Assembly: GCF_000313135.1 (NCBI RefSeq)
Contig: NW_004457406.1
Coordinates: 163,509 to 227,508 of the forward strand
From: Acanthamoeba castellanii str. Neff
Taxonomy: Eukaryota; Discosea; Longamoebia; Acanthamoebidae
Reading direction: 5' to 3'
Length of the DNA: 64,000 nt
A program made the translations under genes and the position numbers. This document shows positions 25,696 through 37,119 of this stretch, one piece after another. Every line of letters starts with the position of its first letter. Position 1 is the stretch's first letter. The notes under the pieces are model-generated. The model was not told the DNA's origin. It saw only the letters and a list, made by a program, of their open reading frames with translations, and made no database searches.

Positions 25696-28570
25696 TCATT
25701 TGCGGTTGAGAAACCTGCGGGCGTCGCTGTTGATGATCCCGCCCACGTTGTGCATCATCAAGTCATCCTCTACATTCACCATTCACCACACTATCTTGCG
25801 TCAGTTTCCACCCACACTTGGTGCGTGTGCGGTGAGTGTGCGTGTGCGGTGTGTGCGGTGTGTGCGGTGTGTGCGTGTGCGGTAGGATCGGTTTACCGAC
25901 TTCGTGGTCGTTGGTGAAGGGCTCCGAGAGATGCCGCGACAGCGGTCGCGACTGTCCGTTCCTCGCGACCGCCGCATCATCTTCGCCGTCGCTGATCACA
26001 AGATCGTCGTCGTCGTCTTCCTCCTCCGCGTCATCCGTCATCACCATGCCGCCCAGCAGCTTCTTCACCACCTGATTCACCTGCCGCGGCTTGTTGAGCG
26101 CCGGCGCCTTGCCATTGTCTCCGCCGTCATCATCGTCCACGTCGTCCATGCCCCAATCTTCGTCGTCGTCGTCATCGTCAGCGTTGGCACCCACCTTCTG
26201 CTTGCTGCTGCTGTTGTTATGCGTGTTGAGCTCCTCGAATTCGTCGTCGCCCTCGTCATCGTCATCGCCGATGCTCATCACGCCGGGCAGTCGCGAGGTG
26301 ACCTTGCTGTCAACGTCGTCGCCCTCGAACTCGTCCCCCCAGTCCTCATCATCATCGGCCCCCTCCAGCTGCGGCTGGTTGGCTTGGCGAGCGTCAACGC
26401 CGGCGTCATCGTCCATCTCCATGACGTCGTCGTCATCGTCTTCATCGTCGTCGTCGCCGATCTCGATGCCCTCGAATGATCGGGAGGCGGCCATCGCTGG
26501 CGCGCCCAGCTTCTTGTTGGCCAGCGGGCTGTCAAAGTCGTCGCCCCAGTCCTCGCGGTCGCTGTCCGACGCCGGCGGCGAAACCTCGCCAAAGCCGTCC
26601 TCCTCACTGCCCCCAGTGCCGCGTCAGCTCGTGCGTGTGCGTGTGCGTGTGCGATTGTGATTGCGCGGCTGATGGGGGCCTTGGGTACCTGTCGTCCGTG
26701 CGTGCCTCTCGGCGCCGCGGCGAGAGCTGCTTCCCGTCGTCGAACTCGAGGTCCTGGTCGAACCTGTCGCTGTCGTCCTTGAACTTGTCCAGCTGCGGCA
26801 GCACCAAGGCAGCACCAACAGTGAGTGGTGTGTGTGACGTGGCACGACGTGGCGTTGGGTGGTGATTGGGGGGGGGGTTGATGGAGGTGATGGAGCTCAC
26901 CTTGGTGGGGATGCCCGAGTTCTGTCGGGCGGCGACGCGCACGGCCGAGGCGACGGTGACCGGCGCCGGGAACTTGGCCGGCGACGAGTTGGCCTTCCGC
27001 CACGCGCGGCCCTTGGTGTTGGCCTGGTCCACCACCCGGATGATGTACATCTGGCGCAGCCCGTCGAGCAGGAACCGCTTGGGGTCCTTCTCGGGCGCCG
27101 TCCAGCAGCCCATCTCCTTCTGGTGCTCCTCCTGACGCCGCCGCCACTGATTGAGCTGCACACGACACACACACGACACACGCGACGCACGACACACGAC
27201 ACACGTTAGTTGGGTGCTTGTTGGAAGAAGGGAGAAGCGCGTCGGCGCGTACGGTGTCTTCGCCCAGGTCGAATTCCTTGGGCAGCTCGGCAAAGTAGGT
27301 ATCCGTCTCGCCCCACTTCTGGAGCTCTTCGTCGTCGCCGAAGGCGTCCATGTCGTCGTTCTCCTCCTCGCTCGCCTTCACCCACCTGCCGTCCACCTGC
27401 GTGTCGTGTCGTGTCGGGTTCGCAACGCGACCATGACATTTAGCTCGCGCGCGTGCTGCATCGTATGCGAGCGCTATGTGTGTGTCGCGTGTGTGGTGTG
27501 TCGCGTGTCGTGTGCGCACGTACCAGGCGCATGTCGCCGGCCATCTTGCTGGCGGCCACGGGGTTGGTCGGGTTGAGGTAGCGAATGAGGAAGAGCCGCG
27601 GCTGGGACTTCTCCTTCTCGGTGGGCTCCACCAGGTCCCGCTTGATCCACTCGCCCGTGTCATCGAGCACGTAGTCCTCCTCGCGCAGCGCCCGCGCGGC
27701 CTTGTGCGGCGACGACTTGCGCAGCGGCTGGCGGTGGTGCGCGTCGATCGAGAGGTTGCTCTTGTTGCCACTGTTGCTCGCACCCTGACTCTCATCGTCG
27801 CTCTCGAAAGCGCCGTCGTCGTCAGGGCTCAGTTCCTTGCCGCCCTCCCACACCTTCCTGTCCGGGTTGTAGCGCATGCCGTTCAACTCTGCTCGCACGC
27901 AGTGGGTAAGTAACTCGACACGAGACACGACACGCAACACGGCACGACACGACACACGACAGTACCGATCGGCTTGTCGGCACCGCCGGGCGGGAGGGAG
28001 ATGAGCTTGGGTCCGCTGGTCTGTGTGGTGATGGTGGTGGTGGTGCCTCGGCTACCACCCCCCAGCAGCGCCGAAGGGCTGACAGCGTAGGGCTTGCCCT
28101 GCCGCTCCTTGCCCTTGCCCTCGCTGCTGCTGCCTCGGTTGGCGTTGATGTGCGCCTTGCTGTCGGCGGGCGTGGAGTCGCGCGAGCGGCTGGCTCTTGC
28201 GGTGCGCCGCTTGGTGTGGCGCTTGGTCTCCATTTTGTTGACGAGGGTCTCCAGCTGGGCGATGATGTCGTGCGCCTCCTTGACGTTCTCCTCGAACTGC
28301 TCCTCCTCCTCGCCGCTGTTGCCCGCGCCGCGCGACCTGGGCGAGCGCACCTCGCGGCGCTGTGGTGTATGGGCGAGCGAGTAGCGAGTAGCGGGGTCAA
28401 CTGACAGAAGAAGCTACGCCAGCACAAACAACCACAAGGCCGGGCATGGTGCGTGTAGAGGGGCGGCTGCCAACAAGCGGTGTAAAATTAATTCAATGAT
28501 GAGAAGGAAGTACCTGAGGGACGTCAAAAGGGTCGTGCTCTGGCACGGGCTCCTCCGTGCCGCCCCCCAT
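25696..28570 (-). CDS. Acidic scaffold-like protein, possible Byr4/Bfa1 relative
   Basis: About nine minus-strand exons. The first (28570 to about 28514) encodes GGGTEEPVPEHDPFDVPQ. The next has a Glu-rich helix and basic Ser/Arg tract, then the best conserved block LNGMRYNPDRKVWEGG (about 27890-27845), a DYVLDDTGEWIKRDLV block, PRLFLIRYLNPTNPVAA, a helix LNQWRRRQEEHQKEMGCW and VVKKLLGGMV. The C-terminal half is extremely acidic with repeated EDWGDDF / EDWGDEF / DEDWGMDD motifs, and the last exon (ending 25696) reads DDLMMHNVGGIINSDARRFL. MRYNPDRKVWEG and the DWxxDF repeats resemble Byr4/Bfa1, the scaffold half of the GAP that holds the Spg1/Tem1 GTPase of septation and mitotic exit. That link is a weak inference from motifs. 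Confidence 0.5.
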
Positions 28571-28825
28571 CCCGACTAATTGGCACCCGCATAGGTAAGA
28601 TTCAAATCAATCCATAAAATCAAAAGAACTGATTCGTTGAACTTGTAACAACGTACATCTGCTTGTGAGCCATTGAAGCATTACGAAACGAAATCGAGAG
28701 GCGTGGGCAATCGCGCCAGTCTTGTTCGAATTGAAAAAATTAATCCAAGTTGCCGCCATGATTTCTTTTCCTTTTCTCCATCAACGCAAACTAGCCGTTT
28801 CAGCTTTGGAACAAAATTAACAACA

Positions 28826-28896
28826 TCCGCTATGGTGTAGTCGGTAACATTTCTGGTTTTCACCCAGGCGCCCCGGGTTCGATTCCCGGTAGCGGA
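28826..28896 (+). tRNA. tRNA-Glu (UUC)
   Basis: A cloverleaf fits: acceptor TCCGCTA with TAGCGGA, anticodon stem TCTGG/CCAGG around loop TTTTCAC (anticodon TTC at 28859-28861), and T arm CCGGG/CCCGG around TTCGATT. The A-box-like TGGTGTAGTCGG and B box GGTTCGATTCC are in place. A T4 Pol III terminator follows at 28905. No intron. Confidence 0.95.
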
Positions 28897-29022
28897 ATAT
28901 CATCTTTTGCCGGTTTTGATGGCCACCAAACACAGGTGGCAATTTGGGAGCTCCTTTGCGTCAACCCACACAAGAGAGTTGCGGGTTTCTTTATTTCACT
29001 CACCCACCAGAAGAAGAACAAG

Positions 29023-30483
29023 ATGCAGACCCTGCCCGGAGCCAACGACAAGGAGAAGCTTGACTCCCTCACTGCTCTCAACCACAAGGAGCAGGCGGTC
29101 TGGTTCTTGAACGCCTTCTGGAACTCTGTGGGCGAGGCCAACGCCGAGCAGGTGTGGTCTTTCAAGCAGAAGTTCGATGAGCTCGACTCGGAGAAGGTAC
29201 GAACGGCCGCAAAGAGTTTAGTTTAGTTCGCCGATTCGCACTGTGCCCAGCGAGAGTCGAGCTCGATCTACCCATCTATAGTTTCAAAACCGTCAACGAA
29301 GATTGGTTCGAGTTGGGGGTGAGAGTAAATCGATTTTGTGTGGTGCTACGCAGCGTGCGGAGGGCAGCACTCTGGATGAGATGCAGGCCCACCGTTTCCT
29401 TGAGACCATCAAGGAGACCCTCACCGTCCAGGCCATGCGCGAGAAGCTCCGCTCGACCGGCGCCATCGCTGTACTCTCACCCTCCCCCTCATCATTCCCT
29501 TGCTCCCGCCTCGCTTCTCCGTAGAACGAAAGCGACACTCCTCGTCTTCGTTCTTTTTTTAATTAATTAATTAATCAATATTAATTATTTTCCCTGCTCA
29601 TTTTCTTTTTTTGCCTCTCGAGACAGGGCCAGATCAGGCGCGTGCCCCTGACCCACTACCTCATCATGAAGTACAACGTCGACTGGCACGGTACGCTGTT
29701 CCCCCCGGCCGTGGAAAGAATGAAACGCGAAACGACGCGTCAGCAGACGTCAGCTGATTGGTTCGTTGTGTGCGGCGTGGGCGCACGCAGACCTGGTCAA
29801 CGCCGTGCTGGGCGACATGGAGGAGATCAGGAAGGCGCAGCAGAAGCTGGACGAGGTGCAGGCCGCCCTCCGTGAGGCCGAGCAGCGCGAGCAGGAGTCC
29901 AAGCAGGCCAAGCGCGAACTCGACGCCGCCCTTAAGGACGTCAAGGACCAGGTACGCCCACATTTTTTGTTTTTGTAATGCACTTGCCAGAAGTTGACAC
30001 GACACACACAACACAACACGACACACGTGCAGGAGGACGCCAGGAACAACAAGACCGCCGAGCTGCAGAAGAAGAGCGAGGAGGGTGGTCTCGTCTCGAG
30101 GAACAGGGCCAAGGCCGAGCTCGCCCAGCACCTCGCCGAGGTACGCCTCCCCCTACCAGCGCATGTTAAGGTGGCTGCTGACGTTGGTGTCGATGCCTTC
30201 GTGGTGGCCACCAACCAATCAGGATCCGCTGCCCCTGCGCAAGGCCAAGATCACGCTGGAGGCCGCTGTGAAGAAGGCCGACAAGGCCGCCATCGCCGCC
30301 GAGGCCGCCGTCGAGGAGGCCAGGGTCAAGTTCGATGAGGCCCAGGCCTACCTGGAGAAGGTCAAGAAGGGCGGCAGCCCCAAGGGCGCCCTGTGGTGGA
30401 TGGAGCGGGAGCTGCTCGAGGCCAGGGCCTACCTGCCCAAGTCCAAGGGCGGATACAACAAGAGGGAGGGCGCCGCCCAGTAG
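29023..30483 (+). CDS. Calcium-regulated 34 kDa actin-bundling protein (Dictyostelium abpB type)
   Basis: Six exons: 29023-29196, 29354-29470, 29627-29690, 29791-29951, 30033-30140 and 30223-30483, giving 294 residues, nearly the same as the Dictyostelium protein (295). That protein crosslinks F-actin into bundles in filopodia and cell cortex and is inhibited by calcium through EF-hand-like motifs. Shared features are the N-terminal KEQAVWFLNAFWNS, an EF-hand-like region with STLDEMQAHRFLETIKETLTV and RRVPLTHYLIMKYNVDWHDL, the coiled coil from about 125-190 (EEIRKAQQKLDEVQAALREAE), and the C-terminal GALWWMERELLEAR. One expected EF-hand loop is weak in acidic ligands, so calcium binding may be reduced. 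An acceptor-like CACCCACCAG ends 12 bp before the ATG, suggesting a 5' UTR intron. Its clear amoebozoan match helps place the organism. Confidence 0.9.
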
Positions 30484-30691
30484 GAAGTGCTTCCCGTCGA
30501 ACGAGCGCCTTGTACACCACCAAACGCCTCTCTGCCTTGCTTGCATCTACAATAAAGATCCCCCCACAAACGGATCATCTGCCTCTAGCGCTCTATTAGG
30601 GCACAAGTACGGAGGAAAAGTGTGTGTGGCCCATGCGCGAATGAGTGCTTGGTGCGCAAGCGCAAAATCTTTGGAGGGGGGAAAAGAGAGC

Positions 30692-30763
30692 TCCCCGGGC
30701 AGGGTTCGAACCTGCGACCTCACGGTTAACAGCCGTGCGCTCTACCAACTAAGCTACCGAGGA
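30692..30763 (-). tRNA. tRNA-Asn (GUU), copy 1
   Basis: Minus-strand 72 nt cloverleaf: acceptor TCCTCGG with CCGGGGA, anticodon stem CACGG/CCGTG around CTGTTAA (anticodon GTT, complement of 30728-30730), T arm GCAGG/CCTGC around TTCGAAC. A T4 terminator lies downstream on the minus strand (30682-30685). It is identical to the copy at 39772 and shares a conserved 5' flank with it. Confidence 0.96.
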
Positions 30764-31164
30764 TTGCCTACCATCCAGCGCACGTACCGCAGAGGTGGAA
30801 ACCTGTCGAATTGCAATGAACCAGAAGTTGTGACTTGATTGTTGATTTCTGGGTGCAGAACCTTGGCGTTGCGTTGTTTCTGCCGCAGCTGTAGTGCTGG
30901 ACGTGCAATGGCCGTGGTAACCAGCCGTTATGTGGTTGGCGCCCACTCATGGTTTGGGTGGCAAAGTAAGTGTGGCGTTGCAAACAGAACAAGAAACTTT
31001 TGCCCAGTGCCCGCCATGGTGAGGTATTGTAAGAATTTCATTTTGAGCCTCACCCAGAGGTGTCGAGGCAACACACAAACCCAACAAAAACAAAACTGGA
31101 CTTGAAGTTGAGAGCGCAAGAGGAGCCCACAACAACCAAAAGTTAGAAGGAGACATAGGGGGCG
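30764..31164. other. Intergenic region with tRNA-Asn 5' flank block
   Basis: Positions 30764-30825 match the upstream flank of the second tRNA-Asn copy (CAGGTTTCCACCTCTGCGGTA on the minus strand, and TGGTAGGCAA next to the gene). The rest, to the start of the coiled-coil gene, shows no coding signal and includes a short A-rich stretch near 31075-31095. Confidence 0.5.
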
Positions 31165-33750
31165 ATGAGCACACCAGCGACGGGGAAGAAGTTCATAGTG
31201 ATCGCACCCGCTGCCACGAATGACCGGCGAAAGAAGCTCAACGAGCGGCGGGCCACGGCCAAGCCCTCCAGAGAGGAGGTTGCCGAGATGCGCCGAAAGA
31301 TGAAAGAAGAAGACGACGACGACGACGATGAAGACGAGGACGAGGACGAAGACGAGGGGGGAGAGCAAAAGAACGAAAGAGAAGCCAACAACAAGAAAAA
31401 GAAGAACGAAAGCGAAGGAAGCCCGCGGGGGAGGGTGACCGCGAAGGAGAGCGAGGAGAAGCGGGAGGAGCTGCTGGCCAAGGCCACCGAGCTGAGGGCC
31501 AAGGGCCAGGAGCTGCGGGCCAAGGGCCTGGAGATCAAGAGCCAGATGCGGCGCCGGCTCGAACGCCTGAGCAGCCTCCAGCAGCGCTCCATGGAACGCG
31601 GCCGACGCCTCACCATCGACGCCTACCAGGTATTAATATTTAATCATTTTAATATCTAAATATCTAAATAATTGACATATTTATTTATTTATTTGATATG
31701 GTGTTGCTGACGTTACGTGCCTAGGTGGACAGCATTGCGGCCAACATTCTCAAGAAGGAGGTGCAGAAGGGTGCGCACTCTGTACTGCCACCGACCGCTG
31801 GCAACCGTTGGACTCATCCCTCGCGCGTGTTGTGTGCCGTGGTGTGTGTGGTGTGTGTGCCATGTGCGGTGATGTGCGTCGTGGTGTGTGTTGTGTTTGC
31901 GTGCGTGTTGTGTGGATGGCAGGCGGCGAGGACGCGAAGCCGCTGCGCGGGATTCTGAAGCGGGCGATCGAGCGGAAGAAGATCCAGCAGCGCATGACCC
32001 TCCGCGCCGCCTCTCTCCGCGAGTACGAACAGAAAATGGCCAAAAGCGTTCGGTGCGTCGCACGACCCGACACACGCGTGCCGCACACGACACAGACACG
32101 ACACGCACACGCGGTGCTGACGTGTGCTGACGTGTGCGGGCAGGTGGGACTTGACGGAGGCGCAGCAGGTCAAGGAGAGCGAGCGGGAGCGGATCGAGCA
32201 GGAGAAGAACGACCTGGAGCGGCGCGCGCGGGACGACCGCTCGTCGCTGGTCAAGCTCGTCCTCGAGATCCAGCGGCGCGAGCTCGAGGACCGCAAGCAC
32301 CTCGAGGAGAAGCGCAACAGGAGCGCCAGAAGGTACGTACCCTCCTCGCGACTGTGCGCCGCACTCGTCGCGCGCTCGTTTGACCCTGTGTGTGCGATGC
32401 GTGTCGTGTGTGTCGTGTCGTGTCGTGTGGTTGAGTGGCGCAGGATGCGCAGGAGAATCTGTATCAGCGCGAGTTGGAGCTGCGTGAGATCGAAGACCAG
32501 ATCAAGTTCCTCGAGCAGTTCGAATTCGAAGCCACCCAGGTACGACACGACACACACGACACATACGACACACGACACAGCACACGCCAACCGCACTCGA
32601 CACACACGGCGCGCGCAGGCGACGGAGGAAGATCAGGAGATTGTGCGGCTGCGGGAGGAGATCAAAGCGCTGGAGACGGAGCTGCTGGAGAACATACGGG
32701 TCGAGCGCGAGCGGCGCCAGCAGCAGCAGGAGCAGGCGGCGGCGTCGGGTGGCTGGCAGCCGGCCGTCTCTCCGCGCGAGGAGGAGGAGGACGAGGAGAT
32801 GCGCAGCCTCAAGGATGAAATCCTCAAAATGGTACGCGCACACCGCACACGCCTTGTCGCACACGCTCGACCGCACACGCACACGCTTGACCGCACACGC
32901 GCGCACAGGGCTTGGGTGCGTCGGAGCTTCAGGAGGCGACTGCGGTGGCGGTGGCGGCGACGGCGACTGCGGCGGCAGCGACGGAGGAGGACGACGCGGT
33001 GCCCGAGGAGGACGAGGAGACGGAGCGGGCGGTGGCGCAGCAGCTCGAGTACGAGCGGCAGGAGCGCGAGCGGCTGAGGGCGCAGGAGGAGGAGCTGCGG
33101 CAACGAGAATAGAAGAGGAAGAGCAAAGAAAGAAGCAGGAGAAAGCGAAAGCGGAGGAAGAAGAGCGAAAGAGGCAACAGGAGGAAGAACGAAAGAGAAG
33201 AAAAGCGAAGGAGGAGGAAGAGGAACGCGAACGCGAAAGCGAACGAAAAAAGAACGAAGCCGCCGCCGCCGCCGCCGACGAAGCGAAGAGAAAGGCCGAA
33301 GCCGAGGCCGCAGCCGCCAACAACACGACCACCACCCCGGCCCCGAAGAGGGCCGTCAGCCTGCCCGACTCCTCGCCCTCCTCGGCCCCGCCCCTGTCAT
33401 CGTCACCCTCGGCTCCGGCCCTGTCTTCGTCGTCGTCGCCTTCATCATCGACGTCGACGCCTCCGTCGGGCTCGGCGGTGAGTCGGGTGGCGGGCGCGGC
33501 GCGCGGGGGCCGGCGGGCGAGCGCGGGCGACAAGAAGAGCGGCGGCGGCTTTGGCACCCTGACGCGGGGCGACGCCAAGGGCCTCCGCGCCAAATGGGAG
33601 TCCATCAGCGCCCCCTCGTCCCCCTCCACCCCGCCCGCCGCCGCCGCCACCGCCACGTCACCCGCCGCCCGCAAGTCGCCCCTCGCCGGCGCCTCGTCCG
33701 CCTCATCTTCATCTTCATCGCCCTACAAGCCATCGTCGTCCTCTTCATGA
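31165..33750 (+). CDS. Long coiled-coil protein, unknown function
   Basis: At least seven exons (31165-31629, 31725-31770, then near 31922, 32143, 32444, 32619 and 32909). The N-terminus is basic; an Asp/Glu run follows at about residue 50-70, and most of the rest is charged alpha-helix: RELLAKATELRAKGQELR, ESERERIEQEKNDLERRARDD, ENLYQRELELREIEDQIKF, EIVRLREEIKALETELLEN. The frame with QLEYERQERERLRAQEEE stops at 33110-33112, but an adjoining frame from about 33110 continues naturally (EEEEQRKKQEKAKAEEEERK) into an Ala- and Ser/Pro-rich tail ending at 33750 with SPYKPSSSSS. Either an unrecognised intron or a one-base error joins them. Composition resembles MAP7- or caldesmon-like cytoskeletal linkers, but no family is recognised. 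Confidence 0.6.
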
Positions 33751-33857
33751 TACGATCAACGTCAATGCCGTGTGTGTGCGTGTGTGTACGAATAGAAAAC
33801 TGTTTCGCATTCCAACGACCGCACGCGCGCGTGGTGGGAGGTGGGTGGTGGACAGTT

Positions 33858-34819
33858 CTAGGAGGTGCGGGCGGTGATCTGGTGCTGGATGGCGTCGAGC
33901 TGGGCGAGCACGTCCTTGAGCTGCTCCCCGTCCATCTCGAACCGCACCAGCTTCTCCTTCGCCCCCTCGTCCTGCTGCCCACACACACCCACTGACGTCA
34001 GCACACACGTTACACGAGTGTGCTCGAGACACCGCGGGCCAAATGTAGGTAGAGGACCTTCTTGCCGAGGGTGAGTTCGACGATGGCGACGGGCTCGTTC
34101 ATTTCGGAGACGGCGCGCGCCTTCGACTTGACGTCGATCCGCCACGCGAACTTGTGCAGCTCCGTGCCCCACATCGCGTTCTTTCGCACCTTGGCGTGCA
34201 GCTGTCGTGTGTTGTGTGTGTCGTGTGTCGTTGGTCATGAGTGTCGTGTGTCGTGTGTGTCGTGTGTGTCGTTGGTTATGAGTGTCGTGTGTCTCGTGTT
34301 GTGTGTGTTGCGTGCGTGCTCAGGGTACCTTGTCTTTGTTGAGGGTCCAGAACTTGACGATGATCTCCTGCTGCGTGGCCGAGAAGTCCGACTAGACACG
34401 ACGACGCCACACGGACACGGCGTCAGCTCCTCGGTGCACACAACACGCACACGCACGCACGACACGTCGTGTGGTGGAGAGTCGTGCCTTCTTGAGGGCC
34501 TGCTGGAGCTGTGCGGGCTGGCGGTTGTGATAGGCCGACTCGCCGACCAGCGACACACAGCGGTCGAACATGGCCGCGACATCTGTATTTTTATTTTATT
34601 ATATTGTTATTTTTTAAACAAATATAAATAACAATTGCGAAATAAATAAATAAATAAATACAAAAGAGAGCACGCGGGGGCGGCACCGTCGACGGAGACG
34701 TCCTCGTGTTGGGGGAAGACCTGCTCCTTGATGAAGGCAGGTGTGATTTGCTGATCGTTCTCGAATGTGCGCTTCACCACCCCATTCAACACTGCCGCAA
34801 ATCGCGCCGGGTCCTCCAT
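33858..34819 (-). CDS. COMM domain protein (COMMD1-like)
   Basis: Five exons: 34819-34687, 34582-34488, 34391-34329, 34201-34058 and 33974-33858, giving 183 residues, the usual COMMD length. COMMD proteins form a ring with CCDC22/CCDC93 (the Commander complex) that recycles endosomal membrane cargo. The alpha-helical N-terminal part includes VLNGVVKRTFEND and CVSLVGESAYHNRQPAQLQQ. The C-terminal COMM domain shows LHKFAWRIDVKSKARAV, EPVAIVELTLGKK and VRFEMDGEQLKDVLAQLDAI. The second intron begins with GC rather than GT (donor at 34487). Close match to COMMD1 in the PVAIVEL block, but the precise paralogue needs a tree. Confidence 0.88.
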
Positions 34820-34989
34820 CGCTCCTCGATGTGTTGTGATTGAAAATAAAAAACCCAAATCGCTCTCGTGAAATCGTCACCCACTTTTCCCAATTCGAAA
34901 AAAAATTGGGAAACACACTTTTGATAACTGAAAAAAAAAGCAATTTTAATTTCAATTGAAATTACAAATAAAATAGTTGAGCTGCGGAC

Positions 34990-36250
34990 ATGGAAGTGGT
35001 GGAGTGGGCGGAGGACATCGACGAGTTGGCGGAGCTGTTCGAGCGGCAGGAGGGGCTCGGGCGACGACGCGTGCGTGGCATCTGCGGGCGCGTCACGAAG
35101 GGCCGGACCGAAGACGACTTCCGCCTTCTCAGCGACGGACCCACCAAACGGTCTCCTACTGCCTTCCCCTACAATTGTGCAAGCGAGTGATGTGTTTCTA
35201 GCTTAATATCCACATTTATGTTGGACAATGTTGTATTGTTTGTTTACAACATTCTATTCCATACAATGTACATTCCAGGTTGTCGTGGGTGGTGGGGCCG
35301 GATGGCCTCGAGCAGTTGTGTGGAAAGAGCCCGCGGGACATGCTGCTGGCCATCGGCAAGGACACGCCCTGGCTCCGCCGCACCCTCGACAGTACTTGGC
35401 CCTTCTATATATTTAGATATAAATTTAGATATATATTTAGATATATATTTCAAGAAATGATTACTAAATTCATCAGCGAATGCGCGTGTGAGCTGATCAA
35501 CATGGAATGTGTCGTGTTCAAAAAGAGGGCTATCGGTTCAGGCTGTGCCTGTTCCCCGAGGTGCAAGCGAGGCAGGCCACATGGGACGGAGTGCTTGAGC
35601 TCGTCCGCGATGCCTTCCCCGAGGCCTGGCCCCACGTGGAGCCCCACGTCCACGTATGCGCCTCTCTTCTATGATTTCTGGTTGACCTATAGTGTATATT
35701 CGTATAATATAGTGTATGACTTTATAATGCACATATCCCTCAACAGCTGTTGCCCAAGTACACGCTTGAGGAGGTGCAGGCGCGCTTCACCGAGTTCGAC
35801 ATTCACGCTTCGTTTCGAGAGGGCCGGGACCATCACCACTTCATGACCCTCGAGCGGTACGTCTTCCTTCGCTGGCCTTCATCATGATCTCACACGCGCA
35901 CGCGCGCATGCGCAGATATCTGAAGTCGAGCGGGTCGTTGGGGCACACGAGGGCATTCCTCTACCACGAGGTCGGCCTCTCCCAACTCTTCCACGGCGAC
36001 GGCTTCACCCGGACCGAGGACGGCCAAGTCGGTGCGTGTCTTCAAAAAAAAAAAAAAACGCCCAAAAAGCGCACACATGACAAACGCACACAACACGCAC
36101 ACGACACGCACACACACAAATCTCATTGCGCCCTCTGGCACAGGCTTGAGAGAGTACCTGGTGCCCAACCGCCCACTGACGTCATTCGCCAAGCACCGCA
36201 GCGTGGAGCTGCCCCTCGACCTGGACCCAGGGCTGCCACCCGATGCCTGA
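34990..36250 (+). CDS. Orphan protein, function unknown
   Basis: Six exons join cleanly in frame: 34990-35150, 35279-35391, 35526-35653, 35747-35856, 35916-36031 and 36144-36250, giving 244 residues. The protein looks globular and mixed alpha/beta, with no signal peptide, membrane helix or low-complexity region. Segments include EVVEWAEDIDELAELFERQEG, GLEQLCGKSPRDMLLAIGKD, YRFRLCLFPEVQARQATWDG, a His-rich FREGRDHHHFMTLER, GHTRAFLYHEVGLSQLF and REYLVPNRPLTSFAKHRSVELP. No family is recognised. It starts 170 bp from the divergent COMMD1 gene. Consistent phases across five introns make it a real gene. Confidence 0.65.
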
Positions 36251-36915
36251 TAAAGAAGTCAGCCCTTGGCCATGTCAATTTTTCTTTGGACGTGCCTGGC
36301 CAGACTCTGGTAGTCCTCGCCTGATATGTGCCCGAACCAACACATGCTTTGCATTTTGGGGACCACTCAGTTTGATTCCTGCCCTAGACACAGTGTAGTG
36401 CCACCTTCAAGATGACCTTACTGGCAAGAGGGAGCCAGGTAATTTGCACTCACTTCAGCTGATACAATGACATTAATTTCATTGCACAAGGTGTAGCCCT
36501 CCTTCACCCACTAAATTGAGTCATTGTATCATGTGTAAGCCTATATATGATTACTACCACACTTCTTGTCCACAACCCACCACTCATGGGAGTGTGAGGG
36601 GGCCTTGCATTGGCACTAAACAAACAGGGTTACTTCAATGTGCAGGAGACTGCCCTGGTTACAAGTGAGTAAGAGTAAGCTCCCAGACAGGGTGTTAGCT
36701 TCCACCACTGTAAAGGCAGCAGCATATCTACAACATCTAACCACAGGTAATACTAGCTCATTGGAACCATGCACAAGGAGTGTGTTTATTTTTAAAAGCT
36801 GTTTGGAAAGTGTACAAGTTTTATGTTTGCCTCACTCATGACATAGGTGAACAAACTAGTTTTACTCATTAGGCATGTCCAACCTGCATTAATCTATGAA
36901 GTTGTGAAGGGGCAT
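36251..36915. other. CpG-poor, A/T-richer region with inverted repeat
   Basis: No host gene is supported. Base composition changes at about 36310: CpG becomes rare while TG and CA are common, unlike the flanking genes. An 11 bp inverted pair, GATACAATGAC (36461-36471) and GTCATTGTATC (36525-36535), could be the arms of a hairpin or the ends of a small non-autonomous element. Likely old repeat DNA. The last five bases (GGCAT, 36911-36915) are the target duplication of the adjacent retrotransposon. Confidence 0.45.
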
Positions 36916-37098
36916 TGTCAGAAGTAGAGGAGTCTGAAGAGACATGTGACATGTATTACTAGAGTATGACAAGAAAATGACAGATGATAATGACCTATTT
37001 AAGGTGTGAGAAGATAGATGTTGAAGAACGTTGAAATGACTGGGAGAGACACTAATGGCAATGAGGTCGTTGACGCTGTTGAGGGTGTGACTCTGACA
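36916..37098 (-). repeat. 3' LTR of the copia element
   Basis: 183 bp, starting TGTCAGAAGTAG and ending CTCTGACA on the plus strand. About seven differences from the other LTR, several being TG here against CG there. Confidence 0.92.
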
Positions 37099-37108
37099 CC
37101 CCCCCTCA
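37099..37108 (-). other. Polypurine tract
   Basis: On the minus strand TTGAGGGGGGG directly abuts the 3' LTR, as expected for the plus-strand primer of reverse transcription. Confidence 0.75.
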
Positions 37109-37119
37109 AACAAAAACAG

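Noticed and set aside
26278..27795. Minus-strand 505-codon open frame
   Set aside because: Same strand as the acidic scaffold gene but shifted; it reads across introns and is mostly Arg/Thr. The spliced alternative is coherent.
32502..33674. Minus-strand 390-codon open frame
   Set aside because: Antisense of the coiled-coil gene; Ser/Pro-rich shadow.
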